A stretch of DNA of 64,000 bases from Sordariomycetes sp. S80-01Y. Lineage: Eukaryota; Ascomycota; Sordariomycetes. The position numbers and the translations under genes are program-made. This document shows, in pieces, positions 35,526 to 48,742 of this stretch. The stretch lies in contig JAXQJY010000021.1 in NCBI GenBank assembly GCA_037042185.1, positions 806,001-870,000 of the forward strand. The letters run 5' to 3'. The notes beneath the pieces were generated by a model. That model worked only from the letters and a program-made list of their open reading frames with translations, was not told the DNA's origin and did no database searches. Position 1 is the stretch's first letter. Each line of letters begins with the position of its first letter.

Positions 35526-35875
35526 TGTGGCGTGGAAAGGTTGGCGTGAGAAGCAAAAGTTCACACTCTGCCACCCATGATATTTTTCTTGGAGGTCGAC
35601 CCTGTCGCAGCCGAACTTTTTTTTTCCTGAGCCGCCAAGATTTCGATTCCGCGGTGGGTCAAGTAGGAACGGCTGCCCCACTACAGATTTTGGGGTCCGG
35701 GATTGTGGTTTTTCCGGCGGGCGGTCAGAGCTGGAAGTGGGCGGGCAGTTGGTGGTGGTGCTTCAGTGACGCGCAGCGCTACAGCCTAACGGGGAGCTTC
35801 CAGTGCAGGCAAGCAAGCTCGGGATCATCACTGTTGACTTCGCTCCTCAAACCACAGCACCGCACACCAGACACC
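35526..35875. promoter_or_regulatory. compact bidirectional promoter rrp9/pre1
   Basis: Only 350 bp lie between the divergent start codons. A run of nine T occurs at 35617..35625, and Gly/Cys-type GC-rich patches flank it. I looked for the yeast proteasome element GGTGGCAAA on both strands and did not see it. Confidence 0.6.
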
Positions 35876-36689
35876 ATGTAAGTTGTTCTTCTTCCAACAG
35901 GAGCCATGTGGCTAATGTAGTACAGGGAGGCTCTTTTGGGCATTACAGGCAAGGACTTCACCCTCATCGCAGCTTCCAAGGCTGCGATGCGAGGTGCCAC
36001 CATCCTCAAGGCCTCGGACGACAAGACGCGGGCACTCAACAAGAACACACTTCTAGCCTTTTCCGGTGAGGCAGGTGATACAGGTGCGTCTCCTCTTCCC
36101 AGTCATTCCCTCATTCCGAGCCTCCCTGGCCACAAGTTGGAAGCTAAGATGCGCAGTTCAATTCGCCGAGTTCATCCAAGCAAACGCCCAGCTCGACTCG
36201 ATGCGCAACGGAACCGATCTTTCGCCATCGGCACTGGCCAACTTTGTGCGCGGAGAGCTTGCGTCGAGTCTGCGGAGCAGGAAGCCCTACCAGGTCAACT
36301 TGTTGATGGGTGGCGTTGACCCGCGCACGGGAAAACCACATCTGTATTGGCTGGATTACCTCGCAGCGAAGGCGGAGGTGCCCTATGCGGCTCATGGATA
36401 CGCACAGTACGTCCTATTGAATATTCGCCCTGCTCGCTAGGCGCAGAGAATTAAAGGAAGTACAAATGCTAACACGCGGAACTGTAGATACTACTGCCTC
36501 TCGATCCTCGACAAGCACCATCATCCCGAAATCACCTTGGAGGAAGGCATGAAACTGCTATACATGTGCGCTGACGAGCTGAAGAGGAGACTGCCGATTG
36601 ACTTCAAGGGGTTACTTGTCAAGGTGGTTAAGAAGGACGGGATAGAAGATGTCGAGTTTGACAACACCCGAATCATCACGAGTGCGTAG
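35876..36689 (+). CDS. pre1: 20S proteasome subunit beta4 (Pre1/PSMB2)
   Basis: Four exons, 35876..35877, 35926..36083, 36157..36406 and 36488..36689, give 203 residues. The first intron (GTAAGT donor, TACAG acceptor) splits the start codon as AT|G. The protein starts [19 protein letters not shown] and contains [86 protein letters not shown]. These are the beta4 signatures. The subunit lacks an N-terminal catalytic Thr and is structural in the 20S core. Length equals the family norm (~200). The branch-like GCTAATG and GCTAACA sequences precede the acceptors of introns 1 and 3. Confidence 0.95.
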
Positions 36690-38241
36690 ATGGGGAGAAA
36701 CGTGCAAGGAAAAGGGACACATGGGATGTGTATTTCTAGACGGCATAATGAGGCAAAGCATGGCAATGCAGTTTTCGGTCCGAGATTGACAACGGTTCGT
36801 GATTCTGAGCCCACGCTGTTGCAGTCGTGGAGTAGCCCCCTTACCCAGCGATGGTGACACGATGTATGACCTGAGCATTTGCTATGCTATCGTTGTGTTT
36901 TGAGGTGTTGCTATGTGTGTTGGATCCCTAAGAGCTGTGTCCGTTCTGCACTTGTTCCAGTTGCATCGTACCTGTGTGTTGCAGCTGGTTTATTAGAGTG
37001 AAGACATCACAATCAGTAGCGGCTTTAGCTTTCTTGGGCCCAGTGTGACCATCGGACCAAGGCACACTTGCTTTGATTTCATTGCTTTGGTGCAGTTTCA
37101 CGGGCTGAATGGTAAGCAACTATGTCAAAAACAAATACGAACACGGTGATCTTGAAGCTGAGACGAAATGGCAGGCGACGTTAGGGTGGATGAGACCGGC
37201 CACCTCGCCCGTCCGGATCGGATTAAAACGCCGCGTCTGTATAGCCCCAGTCATTAGGCCATAAGCACAGCCCCTACGCAACTGCTCTACGTATTCCTTG
37301 GTCTCCGGTGAATAAGGTATTGCCTGACAAATGTCGGTCAGACGTCGCTCACATGTACCCAGATGCTGTGGCGCTGGGAGATGCAGGGTAGCAGCAACGA
37401 CGTCAGTCCCTAATCCCTGACACATCTACGGATAAGTACTAAGTAGTCAGGCAGAATGAGCGATAGCCACTCCACGTCAGTCCCATACGTGATCGATTCG
37501 GGAAGGCCGCGACGTTGCAGGCTCGTCGGGCATCACGAGTCGTGATGTCGACTGGCCCGAAGTCTATCAGCGTGCAAGTACCTGTACCTGACTTGCCAGC
37601 TCGCACCTGAAGTGAGAACTTGCAGTGGTCAAGCGGATGTAAAAGGTGACGAGTGACCTCACCTTGCGTAGTCGCGCACTCCTGCCACCCAAAAATTCTC
37701 ACCGCCCGGGTATCCCTTCCACTGCGGTGCGCTGGGCTGCAGCCCAACTTGAACTTTCAGCGGGCCACCGCCACTAACCCTTTCTGACACATCCAATTTT
37801 TTTCTGCCTCCAAGACCCTTTTCGCCTCCTAACCTTAGACTCTTCTCTTCTTTTCCCTCTTCTTCCTCCACAATCTCCCCATCACCCCCCCAAAACACCA
37901 ACTCTCCTCTCACCTGTGCCATCGTCAGGCATTTTCCGTCTTTCCTTGTTTGTTTCTTTCCTTTGAAGAGTCTGTCTGTTCTTCGAGGGGATTTTGCAAG
38001 CATTCAGGTTTCGATTTTTCAACCTGACAACAAACACGCAACTTAATTCACTTGGGAAGGAAAACGAGTTTCTACGCTCTTTCTTTCTCTCAACTCTAGC
38101 GACTCTCGTACCAACGAGACTCGACTCACCACTCTCATTTTCAGCGAGAGTGATACGTGTCTGATCATCAGACCTCGCGAAGCGAACTCGCACGAATCTC
38201 GAACGACGTTTTTTTCGACCCCGAGCACCAAACCATCCAAC
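36690..38241. promoter_or_regulatory. spacer with ded1 promoter and CT-rich leader
   Basis: About 1.55 kb. The left part is the pre1 3' UTR. The right part (about 37780-38130) is strongly CT-rich on the plus strand with a T7 run, a pattern common in highly expressed fungal genes, and is the likely ded1 core promoter and leader. The 13-mer AAGTACTAAGTAG occurs at 37434..37446. No gene is supported. Confidence 0.55.
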
Positions 38242-40401
<2,160 letters not shown>

Positions 40402-41647
40402 GCGCTTCCCAAGCTCCTCGCGCAAAGCGGAGCTTGCCTCGCGTGGCTTGGTGCCGACATGCGAGAGGCGCGACACGGCATCACTTTCACGACGTTTTGC
40501 TTGATTCAACGTCGATTTCCTATGCATCTTCACACTATTGTTTTTTTCCATTAACGACACGGCGACGCAGCATGACCTGGGAGGGCGACATTGGTGCCTT
40601 CTGAGCAGCTGGCGAATAGCAGCATCGGTTCGAGGCATTCACGACGCATCTGATAGACTGCATTTTCTTTGATTTCGATACCCTCCTCGATTGATACCCT
40701 TAGACCGAGTATGGGGGACACAAAAGTACAGGACGTCAGCAGAAACGTGGCGTTATGGATCTAGGGCAGCCTGGATCTGGACAGGAGCATCACGACACCG
40801 TCACGATTCTCATGTTATCATGTTTCTGCCGTCTTACAGGGTTTCCCTGAGAGGGCATTTCTCGCTTTCACGATAGAGGGTCATGAATCGCCGTGGATAG
40901 ACAAAAGTGGATTCTTTAGGTTCTCTGGTCGAACGCGCTCGGCTGCCTCCCACACAAAGGGAAATGGAGGCGGCTAGGCATGGACTCGGGTATATTGGAC
41001 GGAAGGACGTTATCTCTGATTTTTCTTTGCACTCGACGAGCGGATCGAGGCCGTCCCAACACAGGTTATGGATTTTGGACCGGATGGTATCGGTTTAGGC
41101 TTGTTTTGACCGCTGAAGGTCACGGGCAGAGGATGGATGTAGCTCGGCTTTCCTGACGCTTGAGCACAAGCCTCGGTGAACAGGACCAGGCTTTGACATC
41201 TAGGGAGCTGTCCCCGGATAGACAGACAAGGATCAGTGGACCAAAGAGTACCAGGACAAAAAAAAAGTTAGCACAATTACAAACTTGTCGAAATGACGTG
41301 TCGCATGATGAAATGCTGAAAAGTGAGTTATGTGGTGTCACTCCGTGGTGTCACAGCACGCCCAACGTAGTCGTAGTCTTCAGTTCGTTGACAGGCGCTA
41401 TGGAAGGTCTATCTTGGGGCCAAGTTGAGTGCTACGTCACAGCCTGACCCCTGTCGCTGTCGGCTCAATTTGACAGCTGAGGTCGGAGCACTGCCCAACG
41501 GTCCGCGGTGGGGATAGCACTCTCGCACCTCACCTCGACAGCTCGAAACTGGCCGAAGGCACCAACTTGTCCCAGCAGTCGCGCGCAGATCCGATTCACT
41601 TCTATCTAGGGGAAAAGATCAAGACGAGCCGTCGCACATCCGCCAGC
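40402..41647. other. spacer downstream of ded1
   Basis: About 1.25 kb containing the ded1 3' UTR and the promoter of the next plus-strand gene. Small open frames only; no recognisable gene, repeat or RNA. Confidence 0.55.
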
Positions 41648-43396
41648 ATGGGCATATTCGACACTCTCGACGCCAGCTTGACTAGCTTGGTCGGTCAATG
41701 GGACCTCACCTCCACGACGCTCGCAACGATCCTCGTGCTCATCATCTCGTACCGCGTCATCACGTCGCGCGATCCCGACGTCCACCCTATGCTTCTCGCC
41801 CGTCAAGCTGTCCCGTCCACCGTCCGAAACGAAGGCGAAAGCGCCGTGTACCGGTCGCAGGCTGCCCCGCATGGCATGCCGCTGAATAGCGGGCTCAACG
41901 TCAAGGACCCGGGCGCGAGCAAGTGGTCACGCGGACGCAATGGCGATCTGACGGACGTTTGGAGGAAGGTTGCGAACGGTGGCGAGAATGGTGCCAAGGG
42001 CCGACTCATGACCGTCCTGGGGTCGCAGAAGGTGGTCGAACACAAGATTGAGGATTTGACGAGGCAGATCAACATCATCGGTGGTCACATGGTCGAGCAA
42101 GCTGGTAAGGAGGGCTTCAGGGTGGCTATCTATCTCCCCAACTCCGTTGAGCTGCTCGTGGCGCTGTTTGCGTGTGCCTTTCAGGAGGGACTGACGGCCG
42201 TGCTGATCCCCTTTGATGTTGAGCACGACCATCTCATCGACATGCTGCGGCGTGCCGAGGTCGATGCTGTCGTGACCGCTTCGGGCCACTTCCCATTTGA
42301 CAAGGTCGTCAAGAGCTATCCCAAGCTCAAGCAGCTTATTTGGGTCGTTGACGAGGGCAGCAGCCATCTCGATTGGAATGAGGTGCCCGAAGGCATGGGT
42401 GGTTCAGTCAATGTCACGACTTGGACGGAGATCATTAATGATTACCCCCAGGACGATGGCGTTGAGCTTCTTGCTCCGTCAGACGTCGAGAAGCACGCGG
42501 ATGTGGTTACCTTCTGGCAGGGCAAGGCTGGCGAGATGGAAGAAATGGTGACCTTCAGCCAAGGCAATATCGTCTCTGGCATCGCCGGACAGCTCGCGGC
42601 CCTTCCGGCCCGAGAGCGCCTCAATCCGTCCGATCTCTTCCTTCCGGCCGACTCCCTGGTTCACATCCACACCCTCACCGTCACGTTGGCGGCTTTGTAC
42701 TCCAACGCCTCCGTCGCATTCAACTCTGTCGCGGGCTCTTCTCCGGATCTTGTCCTTGCAACTCAAGGCATTGCACCGACTGTCATCGTGGCCTCTCCCG
42801 AAACTCTTTTGCGCACCCACGCCGAGAGCACCAGCAAGTTGGGCGGCCTTGCCAAGCTTGCACACTCACTGAGCACTCGAACCCTGACGCAAGATGGGAT
42901 CTTCTCGCCCGCGAACCTCCTCTCGCCGCTGTCATCCAGCGCTCGCGCATCCGTGGGCACCACGCCTGGAAAGCTACGACTCATCTACACGGCCGAGCGC
43001 GCCGGCGCGGAGGCCCCTCACTTGAATTCGCAGGTGCTGTCGGACCTGAGGATCTTTACGGGTGCGAGGGTCGTGTATGCTCTTGCGAGCGCCAAGGTCG
43101 CAGGTGCGGTCAGCCAAACTGCATTCTTTGATTATAGACTGGACCGGGCCGGAGCTGGCCACTTTGGTGCGCCGTTAACGAGTGTCGAAGTCTTCCTGAG
43201 GGACAAGGGGGGCTTGAAGACGAGCGATGACAAAATTGAGGGAGAGGTAAGTCGGGCCAAATCTCGGAGTGGATGAGAAGACATTCGCTAACTCAGACAA
43301 CAGATCTTTGCCCGTGGACCGTGTGTTGCTGGCGGAGAGGCGAGCATTGGTGCTACAGGTCTCGTGCGTGATGACCAGACGCTCGCCTACGCCTAG
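41648..43396 (+). CDS. AMP-ligase-like membrane-anchored protein lacking key catalytic motifs
   Basis: Exons 41648..43246 and 43304..43396 (57-nt intron, GTAAGT donor) give 563 residues. A membrane segment lies at ~21-39 (TTLATILVLIISYRVI). The fold of an adenylate-forming enzyme is visible: VAIYLPNSVELLVALFACAFQEGLTAVLIPFD, PKLKQLIWVVDEG, HIHTLTVTLAALYSNASVAFN, PTVIVASPETLL. The segment where the ATP-binding P-loop TSGTTGxPKG should be reads FWQGKAGEMEEMVTFSQGN (~289-310). The protein stops at the GE-IFARGP (A7-like) motif, so the C-terminal domain with the catalytic Lys is absent. Activity as a ligase is unlikely; it may be a scaffold or regulator, possibly ER- or lipid-associated. The ATG at 41648 is the first in frame. 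Confidence 0.82.
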
Positions 43397-44285
43397 ACGT
43401 GCCGAAAGAAGGCGTAGACGACGGTGCATGTCAAGCAGAGTGTCTAGGAGGATATAGCGGTATTCCTACACCCAGTGGTACTACCAAGTACTAAGTAGCA
43501 GTTGTAGTTGCCCGACCCCCACGAATTTACGATATCTATCAGTGATCGCTCGCAAGACCTTGTGCTCCGTACTCCGTATGTCTCTGTTGCCGACTGAGCG
43601 ACCCCTGGACAGTTGCCACGTGGATGATGGGCCGGGGTGTCTGTCTACAGCACTCCGTGCTAAACCGAACCGCATGGTAAGGTACCTTGGTATTCACTTT
43701 ACAGGTTCCCTAACGGGCTGCATCACCACGCCGCAATCGACCTAAATCCTCCCATCTTCGCACGGAAGTGTTCGCAGCGCCACCACCGACTCTCCCCTGG
43801 TAGCTCTTTTGATTTGATGAGGTTGTGAGCGCTAGAGCAACGACCCTCGGCAAGCCACACACCCGTCCCCCCCCCAGCAGGTCGATTTCTCCGCATCTCG
43901 AAATGAACCACCGCAACCACCAGCGCGCTCCCGACCCGGGCCTGTGGGATTTTTCCAGTGGCACCACTGCTGCTGCCCCCCTGCGAGATTGGATCATGTA
44001 GCTGATCGTTCATTTCATCATATCTGCCCCTCCACTGATGACAGCGCCTCTGCCTCTGCCGCTGCCTCTGCCTCTGCCTCGTCCTTCTCTGACTTTTCTG
44101 TTCCTCGTCTTTCTTTCTTGGATGTGCGTGAGGCGCGACAGCATTGGTGCTTTCATTGAGAGAGACTTGCTGTCATCGCTCGAGTCTCACCATCACAGCT
44201 TGCCGCACTCCCACGCGACGCGCTCACTCTTGACCGCCAGCAGAACTGCACGATCGACGATGAGAACACGCATCCCTCAACCGCC
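43397..44285. other. spacer upstream of HET gene with short repeats
   Basis: About 890 bp. It holds AAGTACTAAGTAG at 43486..43498, GTACTCCGTA at 43569..43578, a C-rich run near 43869, and a GCCTCT hexamer repeat at 44046..44080 in the likely HET-gene leader. No gene supported. Confidence 0.6.
44046..44080 (+). repeat. GCCTCT hexanucleotide repeat
   Basis: About six GCCTCT units in tandem, one changed to GCCGCT, in the 5' leader of the HET-domain gene. It is CT-rich on the coding strand, like many fungal leaders. Confidence 0.8.
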
Positions 44286-46604
44286 ATGAAGAAGTTCTTC
44301 CGCCGTCTCAAAAATCCTTCCCCCCCTTCTTCCGCTTCATCATCCTACACGGCGCTGCCCCTCGTCGAATCTCCTCTAGTCCACCAGCTCACACCCCACG
44401 CCGCCCCGGCAGCCTCGCCCTTCCTGCCGTCGTCTTCGCTGGTCACGGCAGATGAGGTCCCCGAGCTCATGTGCGCCGCCTGCGCGGGCAGCCAGTTCCC
44501 GGAGCTGCTGGCTTGGAAGCCGGGTGATCGAAGGCCGTGGGTCGGCCTGACCCACGTGCTGCCCAAGGAAGAAGATGCCAGCGGGGAGGAGGCTGGTGGG
44601 GAGCCGAGATGTCCCTACTGTGCTTTCTTCAGGGCCCTCATCGGCGGAGGGGGCAAGGGGGATGGAAAGTTCGCCCCTTATCTGAGGATTCGAAGGGCTT
44701 TCGAACGGCTGGGCGTGAGTGAGAGGCATGAGCTCGGCGGTGAGGTGATGGTCGAGGTGATGGGGCGGAACAGGAGGTTACCGTGGGGGTACGTGGTCAG
44801 GGCTGCCGAGGATGAAGGCACGAGCGTAGCAGGGTACCTCTCCGAGGAACCTGCAATCAGGGGGAGGCTGATCTCCGAGAAGCTGAGCGTCGAGCTCGTG
44901 CGGTTGTGGCTTGACTACTGCATCGACCACCACCACGACCCGGCACGCGGCTGTCTGCGCCGACGATCGCTCCCAGAAGGCGTGCGACTCATAGACGTCC
45001 AGCAGAGGAAAGTTGTTAACGTCGACGATCTGGAAGGGATAGCGCCAGACTACCTAACGCTGAGCTACGTCTGGGGGGAACACGTCCGCTGGGGCGAGGC
45101 CCTCGAGGGGGACATGCTGCCGGAGGACATACCGCCGTTGATATCCGATGCACTGGACTTCACTGCGGCGCTGGGGTTCGAATATCTTTGGATAGATCGA
45201 TACTGCTTCCTGCCCCTGCCCGAGGACATTCAGAGGATACAAAGGAGGTCCATGGGTGATATCTTCGCGCAGTCGGCTCTGACGCTCGTCATCGCCTCCG
45301 GGAAGGGCGTGGCGGACGGAATCCCTGGTCTTTCCATACCGAGGAGCCCGCAGCTTTCCCTCAAGAACGAGACGGGTCTATATACGACGTCGTTGCTGCG
45401 ACCTGACCTAGCGGTCGGAGCTTCGGAATGGCAGAAGAGGGCATGGACCTACCAGGAGGGGCTCATGGCGAGGAGGCGGCTGGTTTTCACGGACTGGCAG
45501 GTGTACTTTCAATGCCAAACGTTTCATTGTCACGAGAGCCTGTCACTACCGCTACAACATGCGCCGGGGTTGAACCTGGGCAGGGTGTTCCCGGAGAATG
45601 GCCCGGGAACAGGAGGGAAGGATATCAAAGGGCACATCAAGACTCATATGTTGAAGGGTGTTTCGAAGCCGGAAGATCGACTGCGTGCCTTCCTGGGCGT
45701 CTTGCAACATTTCGCCAATGACATCGAGAAGCCAGTGGATTCGCTACTGGGGCTGCCTCTTTTCAACGCAGACGTATTCGAGGCGGACAAGGCGGTGAGC
45801 CAAACCGACCGTCTGGCCGTAGCGCTCAGCTGGCTGCCCTCAGCATCGAGACAATCCGATGCGCCCACAAACACATACAAGCTCGACTCTCGCTATCCCT
45901 ACCCCAGCTGGACGTGGCTTTCCTGGAGCCTCCGGCCCAACTACCAGCCAAGTTTCGGCTTCAACTTGACCGCCGGCGAGGAGACCATCCAGAACATCAG
46001 CGCGCCACCTAGCATGGAGATATCAGTCGGCTTCGTCCCTAACGCGCCCCTGCTCAGCTGGGAGGCGGACGGGGACGCCATCCGCGCGTGCGACGAGGAG
46101 GACATCAGCTTCCTCAGGGTCAAGACCTGGGCCTTCGCCGTGGACGCCATGAAGGCCGGTGACGGCTTCACGGTGGGCGGCAACGTCGTGCTCGGCTTGA
46201 GGACGAGGGAGGCCATCAAGGGCTGGTTCCGGCTCGCTGCGCAGGAGCATGGCGTCGCGGACGGCGAGCACGAGCTCCTGGGCGTCATCATCAACGGTAA
46301 GGGCTGGAAGACCCCTGGTGAGAAGGAAATCAGCGTGCTCATCTGCAACCGCGAGGGCTGGCCTGCCAAGAAGGACGACGGCGGCGGCGCAGGGGACGAC
46401 GGACCAGACGACGCGGAAAAAGGGTCGGAGCGGCCAGGCGGAGCTCTGGAGAAGCCGAGGCTGAAGAGATTGGGAGTGTTGACGCTGTCGTGCATGGACT
46501 TTACGCCCGTGGGCGATGACAGGGCCATCCTAGAGGGAGTGGAGCTCGATAGAGGGGATAGAGGGGATCTGGACGTTACGTTGAGGGAGTTTGATCTTTA
46601 CTAG
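44286..46604 (+). CDS. HET-domain (heterokaryon incompatibility-type) protein, 772 aa
   Basis: An intronless frame from ATG 44286 (MKKFFRRLKNPSPPSS) gives 772 residues. After a Ser/Pro-rich start comes a Cys-containing block (MCAACAGSQFPELL, CPYCAFFRALI). The HET domain spans ~254-390: YLTLSYVWG, FEYLWIDRYCF, MGDIFAQSALTLVIASG, then WQKRAWTYQEGLMARRRLVF. These are the three conserved HET blocks. HET proteins trigger cell death on recognition of nonself in filamentous ascomycetes. This one belongs to the WIDRYC subclass, common in large copy number and often of unknown role. No NACHT, ankyrin or other partner domain is visible, and the C-terminal half is unassigned. No sign of breakage. Confidence 0.9.
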   Translation: MKKFFRRLKNPSPPSSASSSYTALPLVESPLVHQLTPHAAPAASPFLPSSSLVTADEVPELMCAACAGSQFPELLAWKPGDRRPWVGLTHVLPKEEDASGEEAGGEPRCPYCAFFRALIGGGGKGDGKFAPYLRIRRAFERLGVSERHELGGEVMVEVMGRNRRLPWGYVVRAAEDEGTSVAGYLSEEPAIRGRLISEKLSVELVRLWLDYCIDHHHDPARGCLRRRSLPEGVRLIDVQQRKVVNVDDLEGIAPDYLTLSYVWGEHVRWGEALEGDMLPEDIPPLISDALDFTAALGFEYLWIDRYCFLPLPEDIQRIQRRSMGDIFAQSALTLVIASGKGVADGIPGLSIPRSPQLSLKNETGLYTTSLLRPDLAVGASEWQKRAWTYQEGLMARRRLVFTDWQVYFQCQTFHCHESLSLPLQHAPGLNLGRVFPENGPGTGGKDIKGHIKTHMLKGVSKPEDRLRAFLGVLQHFANDIEKPVDSLLGLPLFNADVFEADKAVSQTDRLAVALSWLPSASRQSDAPTNTYKLDSRYPYPSWTWLSWSLRPNYQPSFGFNLTAGEETIQNISAPPSMEISVGFVPNAPLLSWEADGDAIRACDEEDISFLRVKTWAFAVDAMKAGDGFTVGGNVVLGLRTREAIKGWFRLAAQEHGVADGEHELLGVIINGKGWKTPGEKEISVLICNREGWPAKKDDGGGAGDDGPDDAEKGSERPGGALEKPRLKRLGVLTLSCMDFTPVGDDRAILEGVELDRGDRGDLDVTLREFDLY

Positions 46605-46795
46605 CGAGTATGGGGTGTACATAGGGTTCGCAGCATGGGACAGGGCGGTTGCATCATGTTTACATAGAAGCCACGGGTTAAAATATAGGGGCTGCACATA
46701 TCCTTCGTCATATACGCATATAATTCATACCAGATATCTGGGGTATCATTTGCTCAGCTGGCCATTTTCATCCTCGTTTGGCTCCCTTCCCGAAC

Positions 46796-48742
46796 TCATT
46801 GTTGACCAGACTCCATATCCAGAATCATCCTCTTCGTCATGTCATCCTGCACCCACCCAATGATGCGCGCCCCAACGTCACCCACGAGCTTCTCGTAATG
46901 CGGTCCCGGGAAGAACAGGCCGCAATGTGCACTGACCTCGTCCATGCCATCCATGTAGATGTCCACCCAGCACGGATCCCCGTTGCCGTGGTGCTTCCTC
47001 GGCAAGGTGCAGAACTTCTTACTCTTCTTCGGTTTGGCGGCCTCGGCAGCTTCCGAGTCCGCGGTCGCCACGCTTGCCTGGTTGGACTCTTGCTGCTGTA
47101 GGGATGGGGTAGAGGCCGCTGCGGATGAGGCGATGAGGTCTTGAACAGACCGTGCGTCGGCTGCTTCCTCGGTTTTCTGATCCTTGAGCGCCTTGGCGCG
47201 GCGTTTGTCGATGATCTTGGCCCGTTCGCGGATCGCCTTGTTCCTCGCCTTGACCTGGGAGGAGTGTACTTTAAGCGCTTGCTTGTGTTCCCTCTCCACG
47301 AGCTTCCTAGCATCCTTGTCTTCGTACTGATCAAAGTTGGGCGTCGTTGGCCGCGCCGACATTTCAGGGATCGGAGGCAGATCCGCGTGGCGGTCTGTTT
47401 CGGGGAGGTTTTCGTCAAAGATCGGCGTGGGGTCTAGCTGCTGCAGTGACATCTGTTCAAGGTCTCCTGGCAGGGATTCCTCATGCTTGAGGTTCCTGGA
47501 CGGGCCGGCGGGGTCGATGCTGCTTTGCTTAGACATAGGAGAGACGGCGCCCGAGTCGCCTTTTTCAGAGTGGTCTCCAGCTGAGATGCTGACGTTGGAG
47601 GCTCGGAAGGAGGACTCGCCGCTTTCTCGGGTTGTCTCGCGGCTGATGAGGGAGCCGTCTTCGATGTTTTGAGATGTTGCCGGCGTGAGAAGTTCTTGAC
47701 TTGGGGTTCCGGATCCAGGCGACTTGGGCGGCTTTTTCCTCCCCGATGATAAGGTGTAGTAGTTTACGAACCTCACCCTCGCCTTGTCTCCCTGAACTTG
47801 CGATCCGGACAGTCCTGCCAAGTCATCAACATCTTCCAGCTCCCTGATCTTGTCATATCTCTTGTTCAACCCGTTGAAATCCGCCAAACATCCTCCGTAT
47901 TCTAAGTGTGAAAGTACATGCTTCGCTGTGGCGTTCACGATGCCCTCCTTCTTGTGCTTGTTGGCGAAGTGCATGATCCTCTTAACGAACGGTGCTTCCT
48001 TGAAGGGGTTGTCGTTCCAGAACGTGGGGTTGAAGAATGGATCCATCGTGTGTTGGCGACCGGCAGGCAGGCTGCTCGGAGGTTCGGGTGTTGTGGCGGA
48101 CGAAGAGGCCTCCTCGTTCTGCTGGTCGGGCGACGAACGGAACAGACTGGACAAGCCGGCGACGACAATGCCTGGATGCAGACCTAAGAAGGGACAATCG
48201 AGGGATATAATACCTAGCACTCGATGCTTGTATGGGTATCTGTCATAGGGGCTCCGATTCGGCTGCGTAGCTTAGTCTCAACCCTCAAGTGCTCTCCGTT
48301 TGGAACTTACCATCAGCACAACGTCCGCTGCCAATATACCCCCCATCGAATGCCCGACCAGTATGATGTCGGTGTTGGGCCCCTCGTGCGGCGCTAGCCA
48401 CGCACTGAAGTTGTCCCTCGCAATTTCAATAGCCCTATAAGTTTTGTACCTCGGATAAATCTTTGAATGGATAACATGGCTTTCCTTTAGACTCTGCCTA
48501 AGGTATGAGTGGACGTGGTAGGGGAAAGATTGGAAGGACTGGTCGTTGCCGTAGAAGCCATGAATGTAAATCAACAGCAGTGTGCGTCCTCGGGAAGCGG
48601 TCTGGTAGTCGATCTCTGAAGGAGCCAAGGACTGCGCCGACGATGTTCGCGGATCGGGCGCTAAGCTCGGTGTTTTCTCTAGAGATGATCCCGAGGGTAT
48701 AGGGTGCGGCTGGTCGTAGGAAGACTGGCTCGGGCCGCCCAT
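46796..48742 (-). CDS. lipase-like alpha/beta hydrolase with long disordered and coiled-coil C-terminus
   Basis: Exons 48311..48742 and 46796..48262 (48-nt intron, GTAAGT donor, GACTAAGC branch) give 632 residues. The hydrolase part reads LLLIYIHGFYGNDQSFQSFP, ILVGHSMGGILAADVVL with nucleophile Ser ~133, and HRVLGIISLDCPFLGLHPGIV, as in fungal DUF676-like lipases. About residues 300-460 are Ser/Pro/Glu-rich and disordered. A basic coiled coil follows (~462-500, EREHKQALKVHSSQVKARNKAIRE). A conserved-looking C-terminal module (~560-632) reads KFCTLPRKHHGNGDPCWVDIYMDG and CGLFFPGPHYEKLVGDVG. The second intron end was chosen at CGCAG because the nearer ACAG acceptor breaks phase. Substrate is unknown. 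Confidence 0.85.
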
